Shown here: one piece after another, positions 37,539 through 46,611 of the stretch
Layout: each line of letters begins with the position of its first letter
How positions within the stretch are numbered: the stretch's first letter is position 1
Source of the DNA: Arcobacter sp. F2176
GTDB taxonomy: Bacteria > Campylobacterota > Campylobacteria > Campylobacterales > Arcobacteraceae
NCBI RefSeq assembly: GCF_004116465.1
Contig: NZ_PDJV01000001.1
Coordinates: 124,001 to 188,000, forward strand
Direction: 5' to 3'
DNA: 64,000 nt
Position numbers and translations under genes: made by a program
Notes under the pieces: generated by a model
What the model was told of the DNA's origin: nothing
The model's database searches: none
What the model saw: only the letters and a program-made list of their open reading frames with translations

Positions 37539-38253
37539 ATTAAGAATAGAAAACATAACCAAAAACATTAAAAAAACTCAAATTTTACATGGTATTTCAC
37601 TTGAAGTTAAATCTGGAGAAATAGTTGGTTTACTAGGACCAAATGGAGCAGGGAAAACTACAACTTTTTATACAGTTTGTGGACTTGTAAAACCAAGTTC
37701 AGGTAAAGTTTTTCTTGATGAAACAGATATTACAAATCTACCTTTGCATAAAAGGGCATTGAGAGGAATTGGCTATTTACCACAAGAGTCATCTATTTTT
37801 AAAGACTTAAGTGTAGAAGATAATTTAATGCTTGCAGCACAAATTGTTACAAATGATAAGGCAGAACAATTTAAAAGAGTAGAAGAGTTACTTGAAGTTT
37901 TTAATATTGAACCTATTAGACAAAGAAAAGGAATTTCTTTATCAGGAGGGGAAAGAAGAAGAACAGAAATAGCAAGAGCTTTAGTATCAAAACCAGTTTT
38001 TTTATTGCTTGATGAACCTTTTGCAGGGGTTGATCCAATTGCGGTTAAAGATATTCAAGAGATTATCAATCAATTGACACTTAGAGGTATAGGCGTATTA
38101 ATAACAGATCATAATGTAAGAGAAACCCTTCAAATATGTGATAGGGCATATGTTATGAAAAGTGGGACATTATTAGCTTCTGGAAATAGTGATGAGATTA
38201 GAAATGATGTAAGCGTAAGAGAACACTACCTAGGAGAAAGTTTTACTTTTTAG
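37531..38253 (+). CDS. lptB: LPS export ABC transporter ATPase LptB
   Basis: ATPase that powers lipopolysaccharide extraction by LptFG. The 240 residues contain Walker A GPNGAGKTT, Q-loop YLPQESSIF, signature LSGGERRRTEIARAL and Walker B LLDEPFAGVDPIAV; the FAGVDPIAV form is typical of LptB. The C-terminal REHYLGESF also fits. Co-transcribed with trpD and tsaE. The other lpt genes lie outside the window. Confidence 0.95.
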   Translation: MHKLRIENITKNIKKTQILHGISLEVKSGEIVGLLGPNGAGKTTTFYTVCGLVKPSSGKVFLDETDITNLPLHKRALRGIGYLPQESSIFKDLSVEDNLMLAAQIVTNDKAEQFKRVEELLEVFNIEPIRQRKGISLSGGERRRTEIARALVSKPVFLLLDEPFAGVDPIAVKDIQEIINQLTLRGIGVLITDHNVRETLQICDRAYVMKSGTLLASGNSDEIRNDVSVREHYLGESFTF

Positions 38254-38268
38254 AAGTAAAAAATTCTC
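38234..38268. terminator. Bidirectional hairpin over the convergent stops of lptB and the receiver-GGDEF-like gene
   Basis: An inner 8-bp stem (TTTTACTT with AAGTAAAA) sits on an outer 5-bp stem (GAGAA with TTCTC). Both stop codons lie in or at the loop. Confidence 0.55.
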
Positions 38269-39497
38269 TCTTCTTCATTTTCTAGTGCTTTGTTTAAAGC
38301 AGAACTTAATCTTTGTAAAATAAGATCTTCATTATCATCATTTTTCAATTCAACGACTCCAAAAAAACTGTGTTGAGAAAGTTTTTTATTCATAAGCATT
38401 GTATTTAAAATATTTTCAAGTTTATAAGATACATTTAATGCACCATCTAAATCAGTTTCTGGAAGTAAAACTATAAAATGTGATTTTTCAGCTTTAAAAC
38501 AAATATCATGTTCTCTAATATTATTTTTAATTAATTCACTAATATCATTTAAAAAGTCTTCATAAGAGATAATTTTTTCATCTATATTTTTTACGCTTAG
38601 TTTTATTAAAGATAAATCTTTTCTATATCTTCTAACTCTTTTTGATTCAATTGAAAAAATCTTGTGAAATTTATTTAGATTGTATAAGCCTGTTATTAAG
38701 TCATGGTTATATTTATATTCGAATAGATTTGATTTTTCATTTAAATTTGTAATATCAAATAAAGAGACTAGAAAATATATCTTTTCCTTTTCTATTTTTG
38801 TAACATTTAATTTAAAAGTTCTTGTAACATCAACTACTTTTATCTTTATTAAGACATTTTCATTATCTAAATTAGATATAAACTCATACCAAGGAGTAGT
38901 TTTCAACTCTTCTTTCGTAGAAAATTGTTCTTTGTCTAATAATATTTTTTCTAAATTTATATCAAATACTTTGAAGTTTTTTGAAAATATATCATTCTGT
39001 GCAACTATTTCCCCATCTTCTATAATAGCTACCAAACTATCTTGTTTATTTAGTAACTCAAGAATAGAGTCATCAAATTTATTGTTACTAGTATATATAA
39101 TATTTTTTAAAAACTTGTGTTCTAAACATTTTGTAATATTTTTTATTAATTCATATAAGTCTAAAGGTTTTAAACAATATGAACTAATACCTAATTCAAT
39201 AGATTTTTTATAAAAACTAGAATCAGTATGTGCTGTTGTTACGATACTAGGTATATTTGAATTAATTTCATTAATTCTTTTTATCATCTCTAACCCATTC
39301 ATTTTAGGCATATTAATATCAGCAATAATTAAATCTATATCAGGATTATTTTTAAATGATTCAAGACCTTCTTCTCCATCGTTGCAGACAAACAATTTAC
39401 CAATAATACTATTTAAAATATTAGAAGTGAAATTTCTTATTTCTTCTTGGTCTTCCACATAAAGTATATTTAGTTGTTTAAAAAAATCTTTATTCAT
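38250..39497 (-). CDS. Response regulator with degenerate GGDEF domain
   Basis: A 415-residue protein. The receiver (1-125) has YVEDQE, the phosphoacceptor in IIADINMPKMNG and CLKPLD. A PAS-like middle part follows (about 140-245). The C-terminal part starts with the diguanylate-cyclase-like HDLITGLYNLNKF and keeps the fold, but the catalytic GGDEF is replaced by the region KAEKSHFIVLLP. It should therefore not make cyclic di-GMP; it may bind GTP or a partner. Its 3' end overlaps that of lptB by 4 bp (convergent). Confidence 0.88.
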   Translation of the reverse strand: MNKDFFKQLNILYVEDQEEIRNFTSNILNSIIGKLFVCNDGEEGLESFKNNPDIDLIIADINMPKMNGLEMIKRINEINSNIPSIVTTAHTDSSFYKKSIELGISSYCLKPLDLYELIKNITKCLEHKFLKNIIYTSNNKFDDSILELLNKQDSLVAIIEDGEIVAQNDIFSKNFKVFDINLEKILLDKEQFSTKEELKTTPWYEFISNLDNENVLIKIKVVDVTRTFKLNVTKIEKEKIYFLVSLFDITNLNEKSNLFEYKYNHDLITGLYNLNKFHKIFSIESKRVRRYRKDLSLIKLSVKNIDEKIISYEDFLNDISELIKNNIREHDICFKAEKSHFIVLLPETDLDGALNVSYKLENILNTMLMNKKLSQHSFFGVVELKNDDNEDLILQRLSSALNKALENEEERIFYF

Positions 39498-39538
39498 AAT
39501 ACCTTCTATTTTATATTAAAATTTTGTTTGAGATTAAT

Positions 39539-40264
39539 TTATTTTGCAAAAATATTAAGTGCATTTTTTAAATCTTCTTCTGTATCAATACCAAAGGATT
39601 TAGACTCTACTTCAACCATCGCAATTTTCTTTTCATGATAAATTGCTCTTAATTGTTCAAGTTTTTCTATGCTTTCAGTTTGTGCTGCAGGAAGTTTACA
39701 AAACTCATCTAAACTTTTGACAGTAAAACCATAAATTCCCAAATGTCCATTATATGTGGCATTCTCATAGTGGTCTCGGTAGTATGGAATTTTGCTTCTA
39801 GAAAAATATGTGGCATTTCCCTTGTCATTTAATAATACTTTTACATGATTTGGATCATCTGCTAATTGTGAAGATATCTTTTTATGGCAAGATACAATCA
39901 TAATATCTTCTTTATTGTCTCTAACTTCTTTTACTCTACTAATAACAGCTTTTATCACATCAACTTCTATAAAAGGTTCATCAGCTTGAACATTAATAAC
40001 GATATCATCTTCTTTTAAATTGAGTTTTTTGGCTGCTTCATTTATCCTATCCGTTCCACTTTGATGTTCATTTGAAGTGATAATAGCATTTATTCCATGT
40101 TCTTTTGCTAATCTTATTACATCCTCAGAATCTGTAGCGATTGTTACATCATCTAAACTACTTACTTGTTTTGCAGTTCTTATAACCATAGGTAAACCAA
40201 GTATATCAACTAAGATTTTATTTTGAAATCTACTAGAATTTAATCTTGCAGGTATTATTATCAT
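39539..40264 (-). CDS. kdsB: 3-deoxy-manno-octulosonate cytidylyltransferase (CMP-KDO synthetase)
   Basis: Activates KDO with CTP for the LPS inner core. The 241 residues begin with IIIPARLNSSRFQNKIL, followed by DDVTIATDSEDV, HQSGTDRINEAAKKL, INVQADEPFI and HLGIYGF, as in KdsB. Lies between two signalling genes on the same strand, 12 bp after the kinase gene upstream. Confidence 0.95.
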   Translation of the reverse strand: MIIIPARLNSSRFQNKILVDILGLPMVIRTAKQVSSLDDVTIATDSEDVIRLAKEHGINAIITSNEHQSGTDRINEAAKKLNLKEDDIVINVQADEPFIEVDVIKAVISRVKEVRDNKEDIMIVSCHKKISSQLADDPNHVKVLLNDKGNATYFSRSKIPYYRDHYENATYNGHLGIYGFTVKSLDEFCKLPAAQTESIEKLEQLRAIYHEKKIAMVEVESKSFGIDTEEDLKNALNIFAK

Positions 40265-40276
40265 ATTTTGTTTCCT

Positions 40277-41680
40277 TTAAATTATTATAGGCAATTTTAT
40301 TTTAATAGTTGTTTCATTTGAGACTGAGTTAACTTCTATTGTACCTTTTAAATGCATTTCGATAATACTTTTAACAATGTATAATCCTAATCCTACACCA
40401 TGTTTCTCATCTTTTGTTGAAAAATATGGTTCGAATATTTTGGAAATATTATGTTTAGGGATTCCACCTGCATTATCGTGAAAGGATAATGCAACAAAAT
40501 CGTTTATTTTTTTAACTTCTATAAATATCCTTTTATTATCTTCCATCATATTTTTTTGCATTGCTTCAATAGAATTTTGAACAAGATTATTAAATACAGT
40601 TACTAATCTATCTTGATAGGTTTCTAGTATTAAAGTTTCATCACATATTATTTCGAAGTTAACGACCCTTTTATATGGTTTGATTAAAGTTTCAAACAAT
40701 TTTTTTAATTCTACTACCTCTTTTTGTCCCTCAAACTCTATTAGGGATTTAAACTCTTCTATTGTATTTGATAAAGTTTTTACACTTTCATTTATTTTTT
40801 TTAAGCCTTCATAAAAAGGTCCATTATCATCTATGTCAAGAGACAGTTTCTGAGCAATAATAGAAATTGTATTAAGTGGTTGTCTCCATTCATGAGAAAT
40901 AGTTCTAATAGTATCTGTCATAATATTTAGCTTATTATCTTGAACTAATAGTTTTTCAGATTGTTCTAAAGTATGAGTAATATCAAACATAAGAGCTGTA
41001 AATCCAGTAATATCACCATATTTATTATAAATTGGTTTTATTTTAAGGTCTACCCAAAAAATGTCATTATTCTTTTTTACATTTTTGATTTTCCCTGTCC
41101 ATTCTTTGCCACTTTTTATACTACTCCACAAATCTTCAAAAAGTTCTTTAGGAGAGTCTTCATGTTGAATAACTGCATGTGATCTTCCTAATAGTTCACT
41201 TTTTGAATAACCTGTTAATTTACAAAAAGCATCAGAGACTTCAGTAATAAAACCAAACTTATCTGTATGACTTGAGATAACATATTCATTTAAAATTTGG
41301 TCATCTGAGATTTGTTTTGTAATATCTTTAGTATTTAAAACAAAAAGCTTTTTATTTAACATAAGAGAAACAGTCACTTTAAGATAAATTGGTTTCTTAT
41401 CTTTTCTTGTACAAACAAGATTCATATCTGTATCATATGAATTTATCATATTATTTTTTAAAAGTTGTAAAAACGAGATTTTGTATGATTCATTAACTAA
41501 ATCAACAAAATTTAAAGATAGTAATTCTAAACTTGTATATCCAAGTATTGGACTTAGAGCATCATTTACATACAAGAATTTACTCTTAAAATCAATAATA
41601 GCAATTCCATCCCATGAGTTATTAATTATTTCTTTTAATTCATAGTTTGTATTTTTCAATTTTTCTAAATCTGAACCCAT
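40277..41680 (-). CDS. Cytoplasmic histidine kinase with two PAS domains
   Basis: A 467-residue kinase without membrane segments. Two PAS domains lie at about 8-120 (DFKSKFLYVNDALSPILGY) and 130-245 (FGFITEVSDAFCKLTGYSKSELLGRSH). A linker, the H-box TISHEWRQPLNTI and a HATPase domain with NAGGIPKHNI and GVGLGLYIV follow. The second PAS resembles aerotaxis-type PAS sequences, so redox or oxygen sensing is possible. The receiver protein at 38250-39497 lies beyond kdsB and is a possible partner. Confidence 0.9.
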   Translation of the reverse strand: MGSDLEKLKNTNYELKEIINNSWDGIAIIDFKSKFLYVNDALSPILGYTSLELLSLNFVDLVNESYKISFLQLLKNNMINSYDTDMNLVCTRKDKKPIYLKVTVSLMLNKKLFVLNTKDITKQISDDQILNEYVISSHTDKFGFITEVSDAFCKLTGYSKSELLGRSHAVIQHEDSPKELFEDLWSSIKSGKEWTGKIKNVKKNNDIFWVDLKIKPIYNKYGDITGFTALMFDITHTLEQSEKLLVQDNKLNIMTDTIRTISHEWRQPLNTISIIAQKLSLDIDDNGPFYEGLKKINESVKTLSNTIEEFKSLIEFEGQKEVVELKKLFETLIKPYKRVVNFEIICDETLILETYQDRLVTVFNNLVQNSIEAMQKNMMEDNKRIFIEVKKINDFVALSFHDNAGGIPKHNISKIFEPYFSTKDEKHGVGLGLYIVKSIIEMHLKGTIEVNSVSNETTIKIKLPIII

Positions 41681-41717
41681 TAAAAACCTAAATAAACTTA
41701 TTTTTATATCTTTTCAT

Positions 41718-41723
41718 TATAAT
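41718..41723 (+). promoter_or_regulatory. -10 box of polA
   Basis: TATAAT 29 bases before the polA ATG, with AGGGAAAA as the ribosome binding region in between. Confidence 0.45.
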
Positions 41724-41752
41724 ATAAAAACTTTAAAACTAGGGAAAATTTA

Positions 41753-44455
41753 ATGGATAATGATAATTTAAGTGCAAAAAAAACGATAACTGTAATAGAT
41801 ACATTTGGCTTTTTATTTAGAAGTTTTTACGCACTACCACCTTTAAAATCAAAAGATGGCTTTCCAACAGGATTATTAACAGGATTTATGAATTTTATAT
41901 CAAATGTTGGAAAAGATTTTCAAACTGATTATATTGTTTTTGCACTTGACTCAAAAGGTAATACTTTTAGAAATGAAATATACGATCAATATAAATCTCA
42001 TAGACCAGATGTACCAGAAGACTTATTAAAACAACTTCCCATCGCAATCTCTTGGATAGAACAGATGGGATTTAAAACGGCAATTAAAAGTGGCTTTGAA
42101 GCCGATGATATTATTGCCTCAATTGCTCATGATGCAAGAGAAAAAAACCTTGAAGTTAGAATTGTAAGTCATGATAAAGATTTATACCAATTGATTGATG
42201 ATGATACAGTTTATTTATTTGACCCTATAAAAAAAGTGATAATAAATGAGGGAAAATGTTATGAAAAATATGGTGTTCATCCTAAACAATTTACGGATTA
42301 CCAATCACTTTTAGGCGATAGTGCAGATAATGTTCCAGGAGTAAAAGGAGTAGGTGCTAAAACAGCAGAAGCTTTAATAAAAGAGTTTGGAACTTTAGAA
42401 AATATTTATGAGAATATTGAAAGTGTACCAAAGCCTAGATGGAAAACACTTCTTTTAGAAAATAAAGAGATGGCGTTTATTTCAAAAGAATTGGTAACTT
42501 TAAAAAAAGATTGTCATTGCATAGATATTTTAGATGAATTTGAATTACCAAAAGAGAACCCAATCTTGATAATCCAGGATACTTTACTAAAATATGATTT
42601 AAATAAAATAGTAGAAAGAGTTCATCAAAATGGTCTTAACTATAAAACAGAACTTCCAAAAGTAAAAGAAAAAATAAATTATGATTTTATATTATTAGAT
42701 ACAAAAGAAAAACTAGAAGAAGTAATAAATGCTATTCCTAAAGATTCAATTGTAGCTTTTGATACAGAAACGACTAGTTTAGATACAAAAATAGCCAAAA
42801 TAGTTGGTTTTTCTTTTTCTTATGAAGATAATAAAGCATACTATATCCCAATAGCTCACAAATACTTAGGTGTTCCAGAACAAGTTTCACTATCTGATGC
42901 TAAAAATGCTATTAATAAATTAAACAAGTTTAAATTAATTGTTCAAAACTTTAAATATGATTTTGACATTATAAAATTTAATTTTGATATTGAGTTAAAA
43001 CTATTCGCTGATACTATTATCTTAGCTTGGTTATTAGATAGTAGTTCAAAAGTAGGACTTGATGCTTTAGCAAAAAACTATTTTGAATATACAATGATTG
43101 CCTTTAAAGATGTAGTTAAAAAAGGTGATGACTTTTCTACTGTTGATATTTCAAATGCTTGTAATTATGCAGCGGAAGATGCTTTAATGACATATAAAAT
43201 ATACTTTAAACTATTAGAAGAGTTTAAAAAACAAAATTGTGAACATCTTTTAAAAATAGCAGATGATTATGAGTTTAAATTTATTGATGTGTTAATAAAT
43301 ATGCAAAATAATGGTGTGAAAATAGATACGCAAATCTTAGAAAATCTTAAAATTCAAAATCAAGAATATATTCAAGAGCTTACAAAAAAGATTCATGCAC
43401 TTGCTGGAACTAAATTTAATATAAATTCTCCAAAACAATTAGGTGTAATACTTTTTGAAACATTAGGATTAACTGCTTCTAAAAAAGGGAAAACTGGATA
43501 TAGCACAAATGAAGTTGTATTAAATAAATTAGTAGACTCACATGAAATTATTTCAGTAATATTAGATTATAGAGAAGCTTATAAACTACAATCTACATAT
43601 ATAGAACCCCTTTTAGAATTGGCTTCTAAAGATAAAGAAAATAAAATTTATACTTCTTTTTTACAAACAGGAACAGCAACAGGAAGACTTAGCTCAAAAA
43701 ATCCAAACTTACAAAATATTCCAGTAAAAAGTAGTGCAGGTAGAGAGATAAGAAAAGCCTTTATTGCAAGAAATGGATATAAACTTGTAGGTATTGATTA
43801 TTCTCAAATAGAATTAAGATTATTGGCTCACTTTAGTAAAGATAAAGCCTTAGTAGATGCTTTTAATAGTGATTTAGATATTCATAGTCAAACAGCTGTA
43901 AAAATATTTGGAGAAGAAGAAGCAAAGCAAAAAAGAAATATTGCAAAAACAATTAATTTTGGATTACTTTATGGAATGGGAAGTAAAAAACTAGCAGATA
44001 CCCTTAAAATAACTCCCAAAGAGGCTAAAGTTTATATTGATTCTTATTTTGAAGCCTTTACAAATGTAAAAGAATATATGAAATCAATTGAAGATTTTGC
44101 TTTAGAAAATGGATATGTTGAAACTTTAATCAAAAGAAGAAGAATATTTGATTTTAACACAGCAAATACAATGCAAAGAATAGGTTATTTAAGAGAAGCA
44201 GTTAATACAAAATTTCAAGGAAGTGCAGCAGATTTGATAAAATTATCTATGATAAAAATCTTTGAAAAATATAAAAATAATGAAAATTTAAAAATGATTT
44301 TACAAATTCATGATGAACTTATTTTTGAAGTTAAAAATGAAAATTTGGATGAAATAACGAATGATTTGAAAAAAATAATGGAAAATATATTTACACTAGA
44401 GATACCTTTAAAAGTATCTGTGGCTATAGGTAATAGCTGGGGTGATTTAAAGTAA
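41753..44455 (+). CDS. polA: DNA polymerase I
   Basis: A 900-residue repair and Okazaki-fragment polymerase with all three parts. The 5' nuclease (about 1-290) reads FGFLFRSFYALPPLKSKDGFPTG and DSADNVPGVKGVGAKTA. The 3'-5' exonuclease (about 310-490) keeps the acidic pair in FDTETTSLD, so proofreading should be intact. The polymerase domain has TGRLSSKNPNLQNIP, GIDYSQIELRLLAH, the O helix KRNIAKTINFGLLYGMG and the final IHDEL. Single gene with its own promoter. Confidence 0.97.
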   Translation: MDNDNLSAKKTITVIDTFGFLFRSFYALPPLKSKDGFPTGLLTGFMNFISNVGKDFQTDYIVFALDSKGNTFRNEIYDQYKSHRPDVPEDLLKQLPIAISWIEQMGFKTAIKSGFEADDIIASIAHDAREKNLEVRIVSHDKDLYQLIDDDTVYLFDPIKKVIINEGKCYEKYGVHPKQFTDYQSLLGDSADNVPGVKGVGAKTAEALIKEFGTLENIYENIESVPKPRWKTLLLENKEMAFISKELVTLKKDCHCIDILDEFELPKENPILIIQDTLLKYDLNKIVERVHQNGLNYKTELPKVKEKINYDFILLDTKEKLEEVINAIPKDSIVAFDTETTSLDTKIAKIVGFSFSYEDNKAYYIPIAHKYLGVPEQVSLSDAKNAINKLNKFKLIVQNFKYDFDIIKFNFDIELKLFADTIILAWLLDSSSKVGLDALAKNYFEYTMIAFKDVVKKGDDFSTVDISNACNYAAEDALMTYKIYFKLLEEFKKQNCEHLLKIADDYEFKFIDVLINMQNNGVKIDTQILENLKIQNQEYIQELTKKIHALAGTKFNINSPKQLGVILFETLGLTASKKGKTGYSTNEVVLNKLVDSHEIISVILDYREAYKLQSTYIEPLLELASKDKENKIYTSFLQTGTATGRLSSKNPNLQNIPVKSSAGREIRKAFIARNGYKLVGIDYSQIELRLLAHFSKDKALVDAFNSDLDIHSQTAVKIFGEEEAKQKRNIAKTINFGLLYGMGSKKLADTLKITPKEAKVYIDSYFEAFTNVKEYMKSIEDFALENGYVETLIKRRRIFDFNTANTMQRIGYLREAVNTKFQGSAADLIKLSMIKIFEKYKNNENLKMILQIHDELIFEVKNENLDEITNDLKKIMENIFTLEIPLKVSVAIGNSWGDLK

Positions 44456-44490
44456 AATAAAAAAGTTTTTTATTAAAAAATAATTTTCTT

Positions 44491-44519
44491 TTGACAAGAA
44501 AAATAAATTTAGCTATAAT
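44491..44519 (+). promoter_or_regulatory. Consensus sigma-70 promoter of the response regulator gene
   Basis: TTGACA (44491-44496), a 17-base spacer, and TATAAT (44514-44519): a perfect match to the bacterial consensus. It drives the gene starting at 44551. Confidence 0.8.
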
Positions 44520-44550
44520 AAAACTAAATAAATCAATTAAAGAGTAATGA

Positions 44551-45261
44551 ATGATTAAAACATTAAAAAATATTAGAAAACTAAATAATGCAAAATTATT
44601 AGTTGTAAGTAGTGATTTAAATGTTAAAAAGTCTTTAGAGCAAGATTTAGATAATTATTTTAAAGAAGTTAGTTTTGTCTCAAATAATAAAGATGCATTA
44701 ATCTTGTCAAGCCAAAGTACTTATGACCTTGTAATTATAGATACTCAATGTGATGGTATGATTTTCAAAGATTTTTGTTTTGAATTAGCTGAAATTGCAC
44801 AAACTCTTCCTAAAATAATAATTTCTAGTGAGGATAATAGTGAAGATATAGTTACAGCTGTAAATTGTAATTCATACACATTTATTTCTAAACCCTTGCG
44901 ATTACAAGATTTAAAACTAGCAATTATAATGTGCTTAAATCAGACAAAAAGAGGTGACAAAGTTGAATTCCAAAATGGAATTTATTTTGATGAATATAGA
45001 GATCAGTTCTTTAAATCTGGTGGAGCAGCAATTGATTTCACAAGACTTGAAAAAGGCTTTTTAAAACTCCTTATTACAAGAAGAGGAGAAATTACTGATT
45101 ATGATACAATAAAAGAAATTGTATGGAAAGGTAAAAATATGTCTATTTATACAATGAGGAATATTGTAAACAAAATAAGACAAAAAACTTATTATGAAAT
45201 AATTAGAAATCATTCTAATAAGGGATATGTAATTGACGAAACAGGTATGAAGAGATTCTAA
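44551..45261 (+). CDS. OmpR-type response regulator with an atypical receiver
   Basis: A 236-residue DNA-binding regulator. The receiver (about 12-125) has a single acidic residue where most have two (VVSSDLN). It keeps a putative acceptor Asp in VIIDTQCDG and the Lys in ISKPLR. The C-terminal winged helix (about 150-232) reads FTRLEKGFLKLLITRRGEI and NIVNKIRQKTYYEIIRNHSNKG. Strong promoter just upstream. Followed by two small genes in the same direction. Possibly works with little or no phosphorylation. Confidence 0.88.
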   Translation: MIKTLKNIRKLNNAKLLVVSSDLNVKKSLEQDLDNYFKEVSFVSNNKDALILSSQSTYDLVIIDTQCDGMIFKDFCFELAEIAQTLPKIIISSEDNSEDIVTAVNCNSYTFISKPLRLQDLKLAIIMCLNQTKRGDKVEFQNGIYFDEYRDQFFKSGGAAIDFTRLEKGFLKLLITRRGEITDYDTIKEIVWKGKNMSIYTMRNIVNKIRQKTYYEIIRNHSNKGYVIDETGMKRF

Positions 45262-45279
45262 ATAATAAAGGGTGCCTAA

Positions 45280-45471
45280 ATGGAAGAACTAATTTTGACA
45301 AAAGATGAATTAGTCGAGATGTTTGAAAATCATATTCTTGAAGACACTCAAAAAGGTTGGCTCTTTGATAAAAAAGTAGTAGAAATTATTGCTTTACATG
45401 AAGTTGAACCTAAATATCTACAAGATATTACAAATGCAAAATATTATAAAATAATCCCGAAAGGTAATTAA
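45280..45471 (+). CDS. Small conserved-looking protein of unknown function (63 aa)
   Basis: A 63-residue acidic protein with no motif that I recognise. It opens with EELILTKDELVEMFENHIL. A ribosome binding site (AAAGGGTG) precedes the ATG, and the stop overlaps the start of the next gene by one base, so it is very probably translated. Sits between the response regulator and a zinc-binding protein gene. Confidence 0.75.
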   Translation: MEELILTKDELVEMFENHILEDTQKGWLFDKKVVEIIALHEVEPKYLQDITNAKYYKIIPKGN

Positions 45472-45725
45472 TGTCACACTGTCCGTTCTGTAAAAAAAAG
45501 ATTGCTATGAGCAAAGCATTTTGTTCAAGAAGTTGTAAAGAGAATTATTTTCAACTAATAGCAATACAAGTTCCAAAACCATTCTTAAAAAGAATATTTG
45601 TGTTTTGTGATCCTGAACAAAGAGAAGCAGAAATAGAAAACTTCGCTGATAGACATGGTTGGCGATTAGATTTATTAAAGAATAAAATTGATGAATTAGC
45701 TATAGAACATGGTTTCACCAACTGA
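45471..45725 (+). CDS. Small zinc-ribbon-like protein (84 aa)
   Basis: Begins with CPFCKKKI and FCSRSCKENYF, a CxxC...CxxxC set like the treble-clef zinc sites of DUF2116 or YacG-type proteins. The C-terminal 45 residues are helical (EAEIENFADRHGWRLDLL). Probably binds zinc; partner unknown. Coupled to the 63-residue gene. A 73-bp gap without visible gene separates it from the convergent lgt. Confidence 0.78.
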   Translation: MSHCPFCKKKIAMSKAFCSRSCKENYFQLIAIQVPKPFLKRIFVFCDPEQREAEIENFADRHGWRLDLLKNKIDELAIEHGFTN

Positions 45726-45798
45726 CTAGATTAAAAGAATAAAGAAGTTTCTAATTAACTACAAAATATCAGCATTTAAATCTTAAATAATCTAAAAA

Positions 45799-46611
45799 TT
45801 ATGATAATTTCTTTTTCATAATAAATAAAATTAAAACTGCTACAATTAATATACAAAATGATTGTAGCATACCCATTGTAAGCCATCCACCATATAAAAA
45901 TCCTAATTGAACATCTGGTTGTCTAAAAAACTCAGCAGTTATTCTAGCAGTTGAATAACACAATGCATAAATAATAGCTAATTGTCCATCAAATTTTTTC
46001 CTATTTCTAAAATACACTAATATTAAAAAGATAACCAAACCTTCAAGGAATGCTTCATATATTTGAGAAGGATGTCTTAAAACACCATCGACATATATTC
46101 CCCAAGGTAAGTCTGTAACTCTTCCTACAAGCTCTTGATTAAAGAAGTTTCCAAATCTACCAAATATATATCCAAAACTAATTCCTAGAACTGCAATATC
46201 AGTTATAAACCAAAAAGAGATTTTATTTTTTTTACAAAAAAGAAGAGAAGCAATTAAAAAACCAATAAAAGCTCCATGATAACTCATTCCTGAAATTCCA
46301 ACATATGTTCCATCAACAAAAGGATTAAATATTTGCCATGGATGAGTTAAATAATATTTAGTATGTGTATCATAAAATAAGACATATCCTATTCTTGCAC
46401 CCAAAATTACTCCGATCTCTGCCCACCAAATATATGAATCGAAAATCTCTTGTTTGATATTTATTTTGTCATAGTTTATAAACCATTTAGCAACATAAAT
46501 TGCACTTAATAATGCAAGCGCATACATAATCCCATACCAATGAACTGAAACAGGACCTAAATGAAATGCTATTGGGTTAAACTGAGAATAAATATTTTGC
46601 CAAAACTCCAT
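45799..46611 (-). CDS. lgt: Prolipoprotein diacylglyceryl transferase
   Basis: Inner-membrane enzyme that attaches diacylglycerol to the lipobox cysteine. The 270 residues hold about seven membrane helices and the motifs HWYGIMYALA, GARIGYVLFYD, the signature GRFGNFFNQELVG and HPSQIYEA. It serves the lipoproteins seen elsewhere in the window (2161-2694, 60124-60264). Its start shares a base with the stop of the Fe-S protein gene. Confidence 0.96.
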   Translation of the reverse strand: MEFWQNIYSQFNPIAFHLGPVSVHWYGIMYALALLSAIYVAKWFINYDKINIKQEIFDSYIWWAEIGVILGARIGYVLFYDTHTKYYLTHPWQIFNPFVDGTYVGISGMSYHGAFIGFLIASLLFCKKNKISFWFITDIAVLGISFGYIFGRFGNFFNQELVGRVTDLPWGIYVDGVLRHPSQIYEAFLEGLVIFLILVYFRNRKKFDGQLAIIYALCYSTARITAEFFRQPDVQLGFLYGGWLTMGMLQSFCILIVAVLILFIMKKKLS

